Shown here: positions 1 through 5,853 of the stretch, piece after piece
How the letters are laid out: each line of letters opens with the position of its first letter
Position numbering within the stretch: the stretch's first letter is position 1
NCBI GenBank assembly: GCA_934636065.1
Contig: CAKTZW010000137.1
Coordinates: forward strand, 1-5,853
DNA length: 5,853 bases
From: an uncultured Labedella sp.
GTDB taxonomy: Bacteria; Actinomycetota; Actinomycetes; Actinomycetales; Microbacteriaceae
Reading direction: 5' to 3'
Made by a program: the position numbers and the translations under genes
Notes under the pieces: generated by a model
What the model saw: only the letters and a program-made list of their open reading frames with translations
The model's database searches: none
Told to the model about the DNA's origin: nothing

Positions 1-502
1 CCGACTCGGTCGTGAGCTCGGCGGAGCGTCTCGCCATTCTAACCTCTTCGTCCGCCGTGAGCAGGATGCGCGCCTCGGCGTCCGGGGCGACGACGGTCGT
101 GATGTCGCGACCCTCGACGACGATGCCGGCGTGGGGGGCCGCGTCGATCGTCGATCGGAAGATCCCGGTGACGAACGAGCGCACCTCCGGCACGCGCGCG
201 ATCGCGCTCACGACGGCGGACACGCGCGGCTCGCGGATGACGTCGGTGACGTCGGTGTCCCCGACCATGACGACGGGTTCGCTCGGATCGATCGAGATCG
301 AGTAGTCGAACCCGGGGAGCGCCGCGAGCACGGCGGCCGAGTCGTCCGGCGCGATCCCGCGGTCGAGCACGAACCACGCGAGCGCCCGATAGGCGGCTCC
401 CGTGTCGAGGTAGTCGAAGCCGAGCCGGCGCGCGGCCGCCTTCGACACGCTCGATTTCCCGCTTCCCGCCGGGCCGTCGATCGCCACGATGATGTCGGCC
501 AT
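1..502 (-). CDS. cmk: Cytidylate kinase, N-terminal 167 codons (3' end off the left edge)
   Basis: Cytidylate kinase transfers phosphate from ATP to CMP or dCMP in the cytoplasm, giving CDP/dCDP for RNA, DNA and lipid precursors. Seen in the translation: [18 protein letters not shown] at the start, with the P-loop GPAGSGKS at residues 10-17 (Lys16); the NMP-binding motif LDTGAAYRA at 32-40 (most family members have LDTGAMYRA); the [15 protein letters not shown] stretch at 94-108; and the EGRDI motif at 130-134, a family hallmark. The frame is open to base 1, so the LID region and C-terminus (usual family length about 220-240 residues) lie outside the window. The ATG at 502 is four bases after the tyrA stop, with only a weak purine-rich AGAAGA before it, so translation is probably coupled to tyrA. 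In Actinobacteria der (engA) usually follows. A small patch near residues 152-158 uses codons rare for this genome (GTT, two AGA). Confidence 0.95.
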   Translation of the reverse strand, partial: MADIIVAIDGPAGSGKSSVSKAAARRLGFDYLDTGAAYRALAWFVLDRGIAPDDSAAVLAALPGFDYSISIDPSEPVVMVGDTDVTDVIREPRVSAVVSAIARVPEVRSFVTGIFRSTIDAAPHAGIVVEGRDITTVVAPDAEARILLTADEEVRMARRSAELTTES

Positions 503-506
503 TCTT

Positions 507-1601
507 CTACACACTCGCAATCTGCCAGCCGCGCGCTTCGAGGTCGTCGACCGTGCGCTGCTGGACTTCGGGGAGGACACTGATCTCGGCGAGACCGATC
601 TGCGCGCCGGGTGAGTGCTCGAGGCGCAGATCCTCCATGTTGACACCGATCTCGCCGAGATCCGTGAGGAGCCGGCCGAGTTCGCCGGGGGCGTCGTCGA
701 CCATGACCACGATCTGCGCGAACCGGCGGTCCTGCCCGTGCTTGCCGGGGAGGCGCGCGACGCCCGCGTTGCCCGCCGCCATGACGTCGGCGATCGCCCG
801 GCGCGATCCGCGCGCGTCCGGGGCTCTGAGCGCATCGGAGACGCCCCGCAGGTCCTCGACGAGCCGATCGAGGACCCCCACGACGGAGGCGCCGTTGGCG
901 GCGAGGATCTGGATCCACAGCTCGGGCTGGCTGGACGCGATCCTGACGGTGTCGCGCAGCCCCTGGCCCGTGAGGCGGACCGCCGCATCCGGCGCCCCCA
1001 CGAGCTGCTTCGCGAGGGCGCTCGCCACGATCTGCGGCACGTGCGACACGAGACCGACGCTCGCGTCGTGCTCCTCCGGGGTCATCTCGATGGGGACGGA
1101 TCCGAGGTCGAGCGCGAGGTCCTCGATGAGCGCGAGCGCCTCGGCGGGGGTCTCGTGATCGCGGCAGATCACCCACGGCCGCCCGAGGAAGAGGTCGGCG
1201 CGGGCGGAGATCGCGCCCCCGCGCTCCCGTCCCGCCATGGGATGCGATCCGATGTAGCGGACCAGGTCGACCCCCCGCGCACGTAGCTCGTGGAACGGCG
1301 CGAGCTTCACGCTCGCGACGTCGGTCACGACGGCACGCGGGTACCGGGCGAGCTCGGCCTCGACGACGTCGGCGACGACGTCGGGCGGCACACACACGAC
1401 GACGAGCGCGGGGTCGTCGTCGTCACGCTCTGGCCGACCGGCTCCGTAGTCGACAGCGAGCCGCAGTTGGCTCGGTGAAGCGTCGGCGAGGATGGCATCG
1501 ACGCCGTTCGCCCGCACGGCGAGCCCGATGCTCGCTCCGAGCAGCCCTGCTCCGACCACGCGGATCTGCCCGCTCAGCCGGGCCGTCTTGACCTGGCTCA
1601 T
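507..1601 (-). CDS. tyrA: Prephenate dehydrogenase with C-terminal ACT domain
   Basis: Oxidatively decarboxylates prephenate to 4-hydroxyphenylpyruvate, the tyrosine branch of aromatic amino acid synthesis, in the cytoplasm. The 364-residue product opens with a Rossmann nucleotide-binding motif, [12 protein letters not shown] (15-26), and an acidic residue at the end of the second strand (Asp40 in ILADAS), which usually means NAD rather than NADP (inference). The substrate site is represented by [11 protein letters not shown] (119-129, His120), SHVPQ (186-190, His187) and [15 protein letters not shown] (215-229). Residues about 296-364 form an ACT domain ([30 protein letters not shown]...), suggesting allosteric feedback, probably by tyrosine. 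The ATG overlaps the rluB stop as ATGA. An AGAGG lies 11 bases upstream, which is rather far, so coupling is likely. The stop is TAG. A perfect 10-bp inverted repeat lies inside the gene around residues 60-69. There is no fused chorismate mutase domain. The other reading, arogenate dehydrogenase, cannot be excluded from sequence alone. Confidence 0.95.
   Translation of the reverse strand: MSQVKTARLSGQIRVVGAGLLGASIGLAVRANGVDAILADASPSQLRLAVDYGAGRPERDDDDPALVVVCVPPDVVADVVEAELARYPRAVVTDVASVKLAPFHELRARGVDLVRYIGSHPMAGRERGGAISARADLFLGRPWVICRDHETPAEALALIEDLALDLGSVPIEMTPEEHDASVGLVSHVPQIVASALAKQLVGAPDAAVRLTGQGLRDTVRIASSQPELWIQILAANGASVVGVLDRLVEDLRGVSDALRAPDARGSRRAIADVMAAGNAGVARLPGKHGQDRRFAQIVVMVDDAPGELGRLLTDLGEIGVNMEDLRLEHSPGAQIGLAEISVLPEVQQRTVDDLEARGWQIASV
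1396..1423 (-). repeat. Perfect 10-bp inverted repeat (hairpin) inside tyrA
   Basis: On the plus strand ACGACGACGA (1396-1405) and TCGTCGTCGT (1414-1423) are exact reverse complements separated by eight bases (1406-1413). In the tyrA mRNA this could form a 10-bp stem with an 8-nt loop. It encodes the Asp-run/Val-run segment [10 protein letters not shown] (residues 60-69). Asp codon GAC and Val codon GTC are reverse complements of each other, so the symmetry may be only a by-product of codon bias. No T-tract follows it on the coding strand, so it is not a Rho-independent terminator. Confidence 0.55.
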
Positions 1602-2446
1602 CGTCGCGCCCGCCTCTCGCCGCGCTCCTCGCGGTTCGCCGTCGCGGCGCCCGTGGCGTCGCCCGCCTCGCCCGCCGCGTCGCCGCGAGCGATCGTGAGC
1701 AGCGCCCCGAGCTCGTCGCGCGTCAACTCCCGGACCGCGCCGGAACGGAGCGTCCCGAGGTGCAGCGGTCCGAACTGCCGTCGCACGAGGGCGATGACGG
1801 GGTGACCGACCGCGGCGAGCATGCGCCGCACGATGCGGTTCTTGCCGGAGTGGAGCGTGAGCTCGACTAGGGAGGTGCCGTCGGAGGCGCCGGAGCCCGA
1901 GGCGAGGACGCGGGCGGCGTCCGCGGCCGTCGTCCCGTCCTCGAGCTCGACGCCGTTCTTGAGCCGCTGCACCGTCTGCGCGGAGACCGCCCCCTCCACC
2001 TTCGCGACGTAGGTCTTCGAGACGCCGAACGAGGGGTGAGCGAGGACGTGGGCGAGATCGCCGTCGTTCGTCAGCACGAGGAGTCCCTGCGTCTCGGCGT
2101 CGAGGCGACCGACGTTGAACAGGCGTTCCTCGAACGCGTCGGTGAAACGCCGGAGGTCCGGTCGGCCCCGCTCGTCGTTCATCGAGCTCACGACGCCACG
2201 CGGTTTGTTGAGCATGAGGTACCGCTTCGACGTGTCGAGCTGCACGGCCCGCCCGTCCACCGAGACGAGGTCGACGGTCGGGTCGATCCGGCGCCCGGGC
2301 TCCGTCACGGGCTCGCCGTTCACGGTCACGCGCCCCTCGGCGATGAGCTGCTCCGACACGCGGCGGGAGGCCACGCCGGCGGCCGCCATGACCTTCTGCA
2401 GTCTCACGCCCTCCGGCTCGGCGAACGGGTCAACGGACGTCGACAT
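1598..2446 (-). CDS. rluB: RluB-family 23S rRNA pseudouridine synthase
   Basis: Isomerises a uridine to pseudouridine in 23S rRNA; for the E. coli RluB family member the target is U2605 in the peptidyl-transferase region. The 282-residue product has an N-terminal S4 RNA-binding domain (about residues 14-60: VRLQKVMAAAGVASRRVSEQLI then GRVTVNG) and a RsuA/RluB catalytic domain. The catalytic motif is GRLDAETQGLLVLTNDGD (113-130) with Asp116 as nucleophile. The family motifs YLMLNKPRGVVSS (76-88), SKTY (143-146) and GKNRIVRRMLAAVGHPV (201-217) are present. The last about 30 residues are Ala/Gly-rich, then Arg/Glu-rich and basic ([12 protein letters not shown]), probably a disordered RNA-contacting tail (inference). 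The frame is open far upstream, through scpB in another phase. The start was therefore fixed on the ATG at 2446, which has an AGGAGG six bases before it and gives the normal S4 start. It overlaps scpB by 17 nt and tyrA by 4 nt. The exact target base in this organism is not provable here; RluE/RluF-type activity is the alternative. Confidence 0.93.
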   Translation of the reverse strand: MSTSVDPFAEPEGVRLQKVMAAAGVASRRVSEQLIAEGRVTVNGEPVTEPGRRIDPTVDLVSVDGRAVQLDTSKRYLMLNKPRGVVSSMNDERGRPDLRRFTDAFEERLFNVGRLDAETQGLLVLTNDGDLAHVLAHPSFGVSKTYVAKVEGAVSAQTVQRLKNGVELEDGTTAADAARVLASGSGASDGTSLVELTLHSGKNRIVRRMLAAVGHPVIALVRRQFGPLHLGTLRSGAVRELTRDELGALLTIARGDAAGEAGDATGAATANREERGERRARR

Positions 2447-3116
2447 CGAATCCCTCCTGTCCGTCGGCGAGCAGCGGCGAGATGAGCGGGAGCTCGTCGA
2501 GCGAGTTGATGCCGAGCTGGTCGAGCAGCACGTCCGTCGTGCCGTAGTTGATCGCACCCGTCTCGCTGTCCGTGAAGAGCTCCGTGATGAGGCCGCGACC
2601 GAGCAGGGTGCGCACGACGGAATCGACGTTGACGGCTCGGATCGAGGCGATCGCGCTGCGCGAGATCGGTTGCTTGTAGGCGATGACGGCGAGGGTCTCG
2701 AGCGCGGCCTGCGACAGTCTGGACGGGTTCTGCTGGTTGACGTAGGCGGCGACGAGGGCGTCCTGGTCGGCGCGGACGTAGAAGCGCCAGCCGCCGCCGA
2801 CCTCGCGCAGCTCGAAGCCGCGGCGGACCGTGCCGTCGACTCCGTCGAAGTCGCGGACGAGTCGCCCGATCGCCTCGTGCACCTCCACGACGGGTCGACC
2901 GAGCGCGGTCGCGAGGCCGACGACGCTCTGCGGTTCGTCGGCGACCATGAGTAGCGCCTCGATCGCCCGATCGACGTCGACGTCCGCCGGCGCGATGGCG
3001 ACGGGCGCCTCGTCAGCCGTCTCCGCGGTCGGGCCCGAGGTCGCGGGCTCCGTGGAGAGGCGCGACCCGCCGTCCGCCACGTCGACGGGCGGCGTCCGCG
3101 TGGTCTCATCCGTCAT
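2430..3116 (-). CDS. scpB: Segregation and condensation protein B
   Basis: ScpB is the dimeric tandem winged-helix protein that binds the kleisin ScpA within the SMC-ScpAB condensin, which organises and separates newly replicated chromosomes on the nucleoid. The 228-residue product has a low-complexity, Thr/Ala/acidic-rich N-terminal extension (1 to about 45), then the first winged helix (ALLMVADEPQSVVGLATALGRPVVEVHEAIGRLVRDF, about 54-90). The family-diagnostic second winged helix is LSQAALETLAVIAYKQPISRSAIASIRAVNVDSVVRTLLGRGLI (134-177). It ends with the YGTTDVLLDQLGINSLDELP block (191-210). The common IRGVN is IRAVN here, a mild change. The ATG at 3116 has a GGGAG six bases upstream, within scpA, and overlaps the scpA end by 11 nt. 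Position directly after scpA supports the call and implies stoichiometric, coupled production. The last 17 nt also carry the start of rluB. Confidence 0.96.
   Translation of the reverse strand: MTDETTRTPPVDVADGGSRLSTEPATSGPTAETADEAPVAIAPADVDVDRAIEALLMVADEPQSVVGLATALGRPVVEVHEAIGRLVRDFDGVDGTVRRGFELREVGGGWRFYVRADQDALVAAYVNQQNPSRLSQAALETLAVIAYKQPISRSAIASIRAVNVDSVVRTLLGRGLITELFTDSETGAINYGTTDVLLDQLGINSLDELPLISPLLADGQEGFDVDVR
2453..2458 (-). promoter_or_regulatory. Shine-Dalgarno of rluB, inside scpB
   Basis: On the minus strand this reads AGGAGG, a near-perfect anti-SD complement six bases before the ATG at 2446. It is the strongest ribosome binding site I see in the window and decides the rluB start, because the rluB frame stays open for more than 200 codons upstream. 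It lies within the last codons of scpB. Confidence 0.8.
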
Positions 3117-3915
3117 AGTCTGCTCCCAGGTTGGCGAGGTTCTCGTCCGTCCAATTCTCCGCCGTCCACCGCACCGTCAACTCCCCCAGCGGTTCGAGCT
3201 GCTCGAACGAGATCGACGCGTGCCGGTACAGCTCCAACACGGCGAGGAAACGGGCGATGACGACGCCCTTCTGATCCGCGCCGGCGACGAGCTGACGGAA
3301 GGTCAGGGTCTCGCCGTGGCGCAGCATCGCCACGACGTGCGCCGCCTGCTCCCGGATGCTCACGAGCGGGGCGTGGAGGTGGTCGAGGCCGACGACGGGG
3401 ATCTCGCGCGGCGTGAGGGCGAGGGTCGCGAGGGCCGCGAAGTCCTCGAGCGTGAGCGTCCACACGAGTTCCGTCGTCCGCTGCCGGTACTTCTCCTCGA
3501 GTCGTACCGACCGGGCGTGACGCGTGGACTCGGCGTCGAAGCGCGACTGGAACCACGCCGACGCCTGCTTGAACGCGCGGTACTGCAGCAGCCGGGCGAA
3601 GAGGAGGTCGCGGGCCTCGAGGAGCGCGACGTCCTCGGCGTCGACGAGCTCCCCCTGTGGCAGCAGGCCGGCGATCTTGAGGTCGAGCAGGGTGGCGGCG
3701 ACCACGAGGAACTCGGAGGTCTGGTCGAGGTCGGCGTCGTCGCCGAGCGCCCGCAGGTACGCGAGGAACTCGTCCGTCACGACCGAGAGGGCGATCTCCG
3801 TGATGTCGAGCTCGTGCTTCGTGATGAGCGACAGCAGGAGGTCGAACGGCCCCTCGAAGTTCGCCAGCTCGACCCGGAAGCCGTCCGATTCGGTCCGCTC
3901 AGGCGACGGCGCCAC
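3106..3915 (-). CDS. scpA: Segregation and condensation protein A (kleisin)
   Basis: ScpA is the kleisin that bridges the two SMC heads and recruits ScpB in the bacterial condensin acting on the nucleoid. The 269-residue product has the classic N-terminal signature FRVELANFEGPFDLLLSLITKHELDITEIALSVVTDEFLAYL (13-54), followed by DLDQTSEFLVVAATLLDLKIAGLLP (62-86), a charged helical middle region, and a C-terminal winged helix (about 203-251: TFRQLVAGADQKGVVIARFLAVLELYRHASISFEQLEPLGELTVRW) that contacts the SMC cap side. The length is normal. The start is GTG at 3915, 17 nt inside the end of the ParA-like gene. No ATG is available before the conserved domain, and the only SD-like sequence is GGGAA about ten bases upstream, so re-initiation by ribosomes finishing parA seems likely. 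It overlaps scpB by 11 nt. The smc gene is not in the window. Confidence 0.96.
   Translation of the reverse strand: MAPSPERTESDGFRVELANFEGPFDLLLSLITKHELDITEIALSVVTDEFLAYLRALGDDADLDQTSEFLVVAATLLDLKIAGLLPQGELVDAEDVALLEARDLLFARLLQYRAFKQASAWFQSRFDAESTRHARSVRLEEKYRQRTTELVWTLTLEDFAALATLALTPREIPVVGLDHLHAPLVSIREQAAHVVAMLRHGETLTFRQLVAGADQKGVVIARFLAVLELYRHASISFEQLEPLGELTVRWTAENWTDENLANLGADYDG
3123..3127 (-). promoter_or_regulatory. Shine-Dalgarno of scpB, inside scpA
   Basis: Minus-strand GGGAG lies six bases before the scpB ATG at 3116 and inside the final codons of scpA. It supports the chosen scpB start and the 11-nt overlap between the two genes. Confidence 0.6.
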
Positions 3916-4852
3916 GCGCCACCAGTTCCCGTGCGAGCTGGCGGTAGGCCTTCGCGGCGGGGTGCTCGGGAGCGAACGACGTGATGGGGGTGCCCGCGAC
4001 CGACGCGTCGGGGAACTTCACGGTGCGTCCGATGACGGTCTCCAGGACGTCGTCCCCGAACGCCTCGACCACGCGCTCCAGCACCTCGCGCGAGTGGAGT
4101 GTGCGCGAGTCGAACATCGTCGCGAGGATGCCGTCGAGCTCGATCGCGGGGTTGAGGCGGTCGCGCACCTTCTCGATCGTCTCGATCAGCAGGGCGACGC
4201 CGCGGAGGGCGAAGAACTCGCACTCGAGCGGGATGAGCACGCCGTGGCTCGCGGTGAGGGCGTTGACCGTGAGCAGGCCGAGCGAGGGCTGGCAGTCGAT
4301 GAGCACCACGTCGTAGTCGCCCGTCACCTGGCGGAGCACGCGCGCCAGGATCTGCTCGCGCGCGACCTCGTTCACGAGGTGCACCTCGGCCGCCGACAGG
4401 TCGATGTTCGCGGGGATGATGTCGAGTCCCGGGATCCGCGTCTCGCGGATGGCCTCGGACGCCGGCCGCTTCGGGTTGAGCAGCAGGTCGTAGATCGTGA
4501 GGCCCTCGTGCGTCGTGATGCCGAGTCCGGCCGACAGCGCGCCCTGCGGGTCGAAGTCGATCACGAGAACCCTGCGCCCGTACTCGGCGAGCGAGGCCGC
4601 GAGGCTGATCGTCGTCGTGGTCTTGCCGACGCCGCCCTTCTGATTGCAGAGGGAGATGATGCGGGCGGGACCATGTCCGGAGAGGGGAGTCGGAACAGCG
4701 AAGTCGTGGACCGGACGACCCGTCGGCCCGAGCTTCGGCGTCGACGACGAGTCGGTCGACGCGAAGAGGGCGGTGTCGTCAGCTCTGGCCACGGGCGGCT
4801 CGCTCCAATCGGTCGGACGTGCTTGGGTCTTGAGTGTAGTCGTCGGGGACAC
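3899..4852 (-). CDS. Orphan ParA/Soj-family ATPase next to scpAB
   Basis: A deviant Walker ATPase of the ParA/MinD family that probably cycles between ATP-bound dimers on DNA and ADP monomers, with a role in chromosome segregation inferred from its neighbours. The 317-residue product has the deviant Walker A CNQKGGVGKTTTT (69-81; signature Lys72, catalytic Lys77), the switch/A' motif VLVIDFDPQGALSAGLG (95-111), Walker B DYDVVLIDCQPSLGLLTVNAL (179-199), and the C-terminal ASVAGTPITSFAPEHPAAKAYRQLARELV block typical of Soj-like proteins. About 65 residues precede the ATPase core; GPTGRP...LSGHGPARI (42-65) resembles the conserved lead-in of the actinobacterial xerD/scpAB-linked family (Rv1708-like), while residues 1-40 are low-complexity. 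No parB follows, and this is distinct from the parAB locus near the origin. The GTG at 4852 is six bases after the xerD stop and lacks an SD. An in-frame GTG at 4792, ten bases after GGAG, would give 297 residues and keep every motif. It overlaps scpA by 17 nt. Confidence 0.93.
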   Translation of the reverse strand: MSPTTTLKTQARPTDWSEPPVARADDTALFASTDSSSTPKLGPTGRPVHDFAVPTPLSGHGPARIISLCNQKGGVGKTTTTISLAASLAEYGRRVLVIDFDPQGALSAGLGITTHEGLTIYDLLLNPKRPASEAIRETRIPGLDIIPANIDLSAAEVHLVNEVAREQILARVLRQVTGDYDVVLIDCQPSLGLLTVNALTASHGVLIPLECEFFALRGVALLIETIEKVRDRLNPAIELDGILATMFDSRTLHSREVLERVVEAFGDDVLETVIGRTVKFPDASVAGTPITSFAPEHPAAKAYRQLARELVARGAVA

Positions 4853-4862
4853 GCGGGCTCAG
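4833..4862 (-). promoter_or_regulatory. Weak candidate promoter at the xerD/parA junction
   Basis: On the minus strand CTGAGC (4862-4857, three of six matches to TTGACA) and TACACT (4838-4833, a TAnnnT -10) are separated by 18 bases. A transcript from here would begin near 4826, after the GTG at 4852, so it could only serve the alternative parA start at 4792, which has GGAG ten bases before it. The stretch is less GC-rich than its surroundings. This is a weak match by eye in a GC-rich genome and may be chance. Confidence 0.2.
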
Positions 4863-5764
4863 CGGGCGCGCGGGTGGGCCGCCGTGTACACGTCGCGCAG
4901 CGAGTCGGCGGTCACGAGCGTGTAGATCTGCGTCGTCGCGACGGAGGAGTGCCCGAGTAGCTCCTGCACCACGCGCACGTCGGCTCCTCCCTGGAGGAGG
5001 TGCGTCGCGAACGAGTGCCGCAGCGTGTGCGGGGAGACGTGGGCCGACAGCCCCGCGCGCTGGGCCGCCGCCTGCATGATGAGCCAGGCGCTCTGTCGGG
5101 ACAGCCGCGCTCCCCGCATCCCGAGGAAGAGCGCGGGCGTCGCGGCGCCGGCCGCCGAGAGGATCGGTCGACCGCGCACGAGGTACGCGTCCACGGCCGC
5201 CCGGGCGTATCGGCCGAGCGGGACGATCCGCTGCTTGTCGCCCTTGCCCGTGAGACGCACGATGTCCTCGTCGATGACGTCGTCGACATTGAGACCCACG
5301 ATCTCCGAGACGCGAGCACCGGTCGCGTAGAGCAGCTCGAGCAGGGCGCGGTCCCGCAGGGCCGCGACGTCCTCCCCCTCCGTCGCCGACAGGAGGCGCT
5401 CGACCTGCTCGATCGTGAGGGCCTTGGGGAGGCGTCTCCCGAGCTTGGGCGGCCGGACGTCACGGGCGACGTCGCCGTCGACGTCGCTCTCCTCGAGGAG
5501 GAAGCGGTGGAATCCCCGGACCGAGGACAGCACACGGGCGAGCGATGACGGTCCGAGAGGCCGCTCGGGTCGCGTCGACAGGAAGCGCGCATACCCCGAG
5601 ACGTGGGAGGCGAGCACCTCGCGCGGCTCAGCGACGCCTTCCCCGACGAGCCAGTCGGCGTACCCCGCCAAGTCGCGTCGGTACGCTGCGACGGTGTTCG
5701 CGGACAACCCGCGTTCGATCTGCACGTGCCGCAGGTACTCGTCGACGGCGCGCGCGAGCGTCAC
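4859..5764 (-). CDS. xerD: Site-specific tyrosine recombinase XerD
   Basis: XerD, with XerC, resolves chromosome dimers at dif near the terminus, under FtsK control at the division septum. From the preferred start the product is 301 residues, close to E. coli XerD (298). It has an N-terminal SAM-like core-binding domain ([23 protein letters not shown], about 10-32) and a C-terminal catalytic domain from about residue 110. The full catalytic set is visible: Arg151 in TGARVSE, Lys174 in GKGDKQR, His246 and Arg249 in [12 protein letters not shown], His272 in LLGHSS, and nucleophile Tyr281 in TTQIYTLV. The preferred start is the GTG at 5764, which overlaps the upstream stop as GTGA and puts the N-terminus where XerD homologues begin. 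An in-frame GTG at 5797 would add 11 residues (312 in total), and the frame is open to the window edge. Neither start has a strong SD. The [20 protein letters not shown] linker and the HPRAR end resemble mycobacterial XerD. A phage integrase is unlikely given the length and operon. Confidence 0.93.
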   Translation of the reverse strand: MTLARAVDEYLRHVQIERGLSANTVAAYRRDLAGYADWLVGEGVAEPREVLASHVSGYARFLSTRPERPLGPSSLARVLSSVRGFHRFLLEESDVDGDVARDVRPPKLGRRLPKALTIEQVERLLSATEGEDVAALRDRALLELLYATGARVSEIVGLNVDDVIDEDIVRLTGKGDKQRIVPLGRYARAAVDAYLVRGRPILSAAGAATPALFLGMRGARLSRQSAWLIMQAAAQRAGLSAHVSPHTLRHSFATHLLQGGADVRVVQELLGHSSVATTQIYTLVTADSLRDVYTAAHPRAR

Positions 5765-5853
5765 GGTGTCGGACGGAGCTTCGGGTGCCGGTCCCACGGG
5801 CTGTCCGCCGGCGCGAGCGTCGACCAGCCCCGCGCCCGAGACGCGTGTGCGGC
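5761..5853 (-). CDS. C-terminal tail of a probable NUDIX hydrolase (5' end off the right edge)
   Basis: An open frame enters from the right edge and stops with TGA at 5763-5761, leaving 30 residues ending [21 protein letters not shown]. The W..L.PADxPW pattern resembles, from memory, the C-terminus of actinobacterial ADP-ribose pyrophosphatases, and a NUDIX gene commonly lies just upstream of xerD in this group. The NUDIX box itself is outside the window, so the function is inference. The stop overlaps the preferred xerD GTG by four bases (GTGA), the usual sign of coupled translation. If xerD instead begins at 5797 or beyond, the overlap is 37 nt or more. Confidence 0.5.
   Translation of the reverse strand, partial: AAHASRARGWSTLAPADSPWDRHPKLRPTP

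Noticed and set aside
208..1395. A second minus-strand frame of 395 codons across tyrA and cmk
   Set aside because: It is almost entirely Arg/Ala/Pro/Ser-rich and runs out of phase with TyrA and Cmk, which have clear catalytic motifs.
1598..3109. A long 503-residue version of RluB, or an ScpB-RluB fusion
   Set aside because: The extra 221 residues are the scpB region read in another frame and are Ser/Arg/Thr-rich nonsense. The ATG at 2446 with AGGAGG gives a normal RluB.
2830..3984. A 384-codon open frame on the plus strand
   Set aside because: It is antisense to scpA and the start of scpB; the product is low-complexity with no recognisable domain. Other plus-strand frames over tyrA, rluB and cmk were rejected for the same reason.
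3524..4960. A 478-codon open frame on the plus strand
   Set aside because: It is antisense to scpA, parA and the end of xerD, all of which have full motif support. Its translation is Arg/Glu/Val/Asp-rich without domain features, as expected from a high-GC complement.
4859..5797. Phage or transposon integrase instead of XerD
   Set aside because: Length, catalytic spacing, conserved operon position and absence of flanking attachment sites or mobile genes fit the housekeeping recombinase.
1..5853. parS, dif, tRNA, CRISPR or Rho-independent terminators
   Set aside because: I looked for a parS-like TGTTNCACGTGAAACA palindrome, a dif-like 28-mer, cloverleaf ends, spaced direct repeats and GC stems followed by T-runs on both strands and saw none that held up.

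Overview
The window reads as chromosomal DNA from a high-GC actinobacterium, most likely in Micrococcales and possibly close to Microbacteriaceae. The grounds are the very high GC content, GTG starts, strong GC3 codon use, and a gene order matching the actinobacterial core block that in Mycobacterium tuberculosis runs Rv1700/xerD, then Rv1708 (ParA-like), scpA, scpB, rluB-type pseudouridine synthase, cmk, der. The order assignment comes from memory of that synteny and was not searched.

All genes lie on the minus strand and are transcribed from high to low coordinates. At the right edge is a 30-residue tail that looks like the end of a NUDIX (ADP-ribose pyrophosphatase type) gene. It is followed by xerD (tyrosine recombinase), an orphan ParA-family ATPase, scpA, scpB, an RluB-type 23S rRNA pseudouridine synthase, tyrA (prephenate dehydrogenase with an ACT domain), and the first 167 codons of cmk, which runs off the left edge. 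The complete cmk probably continues into der outside the window.

The packing is extreme: 4-nt overlap NUDIX/xerD (if the preferred xerD start is right), 6-nt gap xerD/parA, 17-nt overlap parA/scpA, 11-nt overlap scpA/scpB, 17-nt overlap scpB/rluB, 4-nt ATGA overlap rluB/tyrA, 4-nt gap tyrA/cmk. There is no intergenic stretch longer than a few bases, no terminator, no RNA gene, no mobile element and no CRISPR. The whole window behaves as one operon with translational coupling.

Functionally the upstream half is chromosome maintenance: XerD resolves chromosome dimers, ScpA and ScpB are the kleisin and winged-helix partners of SMC, and the ParA-like ATPase probably acts in segregation. The downstream half is rRNA modification (RluB), tyrosine synthesis (TyrA) and pyrimidine nucleotide supply (Cmk). 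All key catalytic motifs are intact. I see no evidence of a novel system; it is a conserved housekeeping block. The points worth a second look are the orphan ParA joined to scpAB, its uncertain start and possible internal promoter, the xerD start, the biosynthetic tyrA inside the operon, and a perfect 10-bp hairpin within tyrA.
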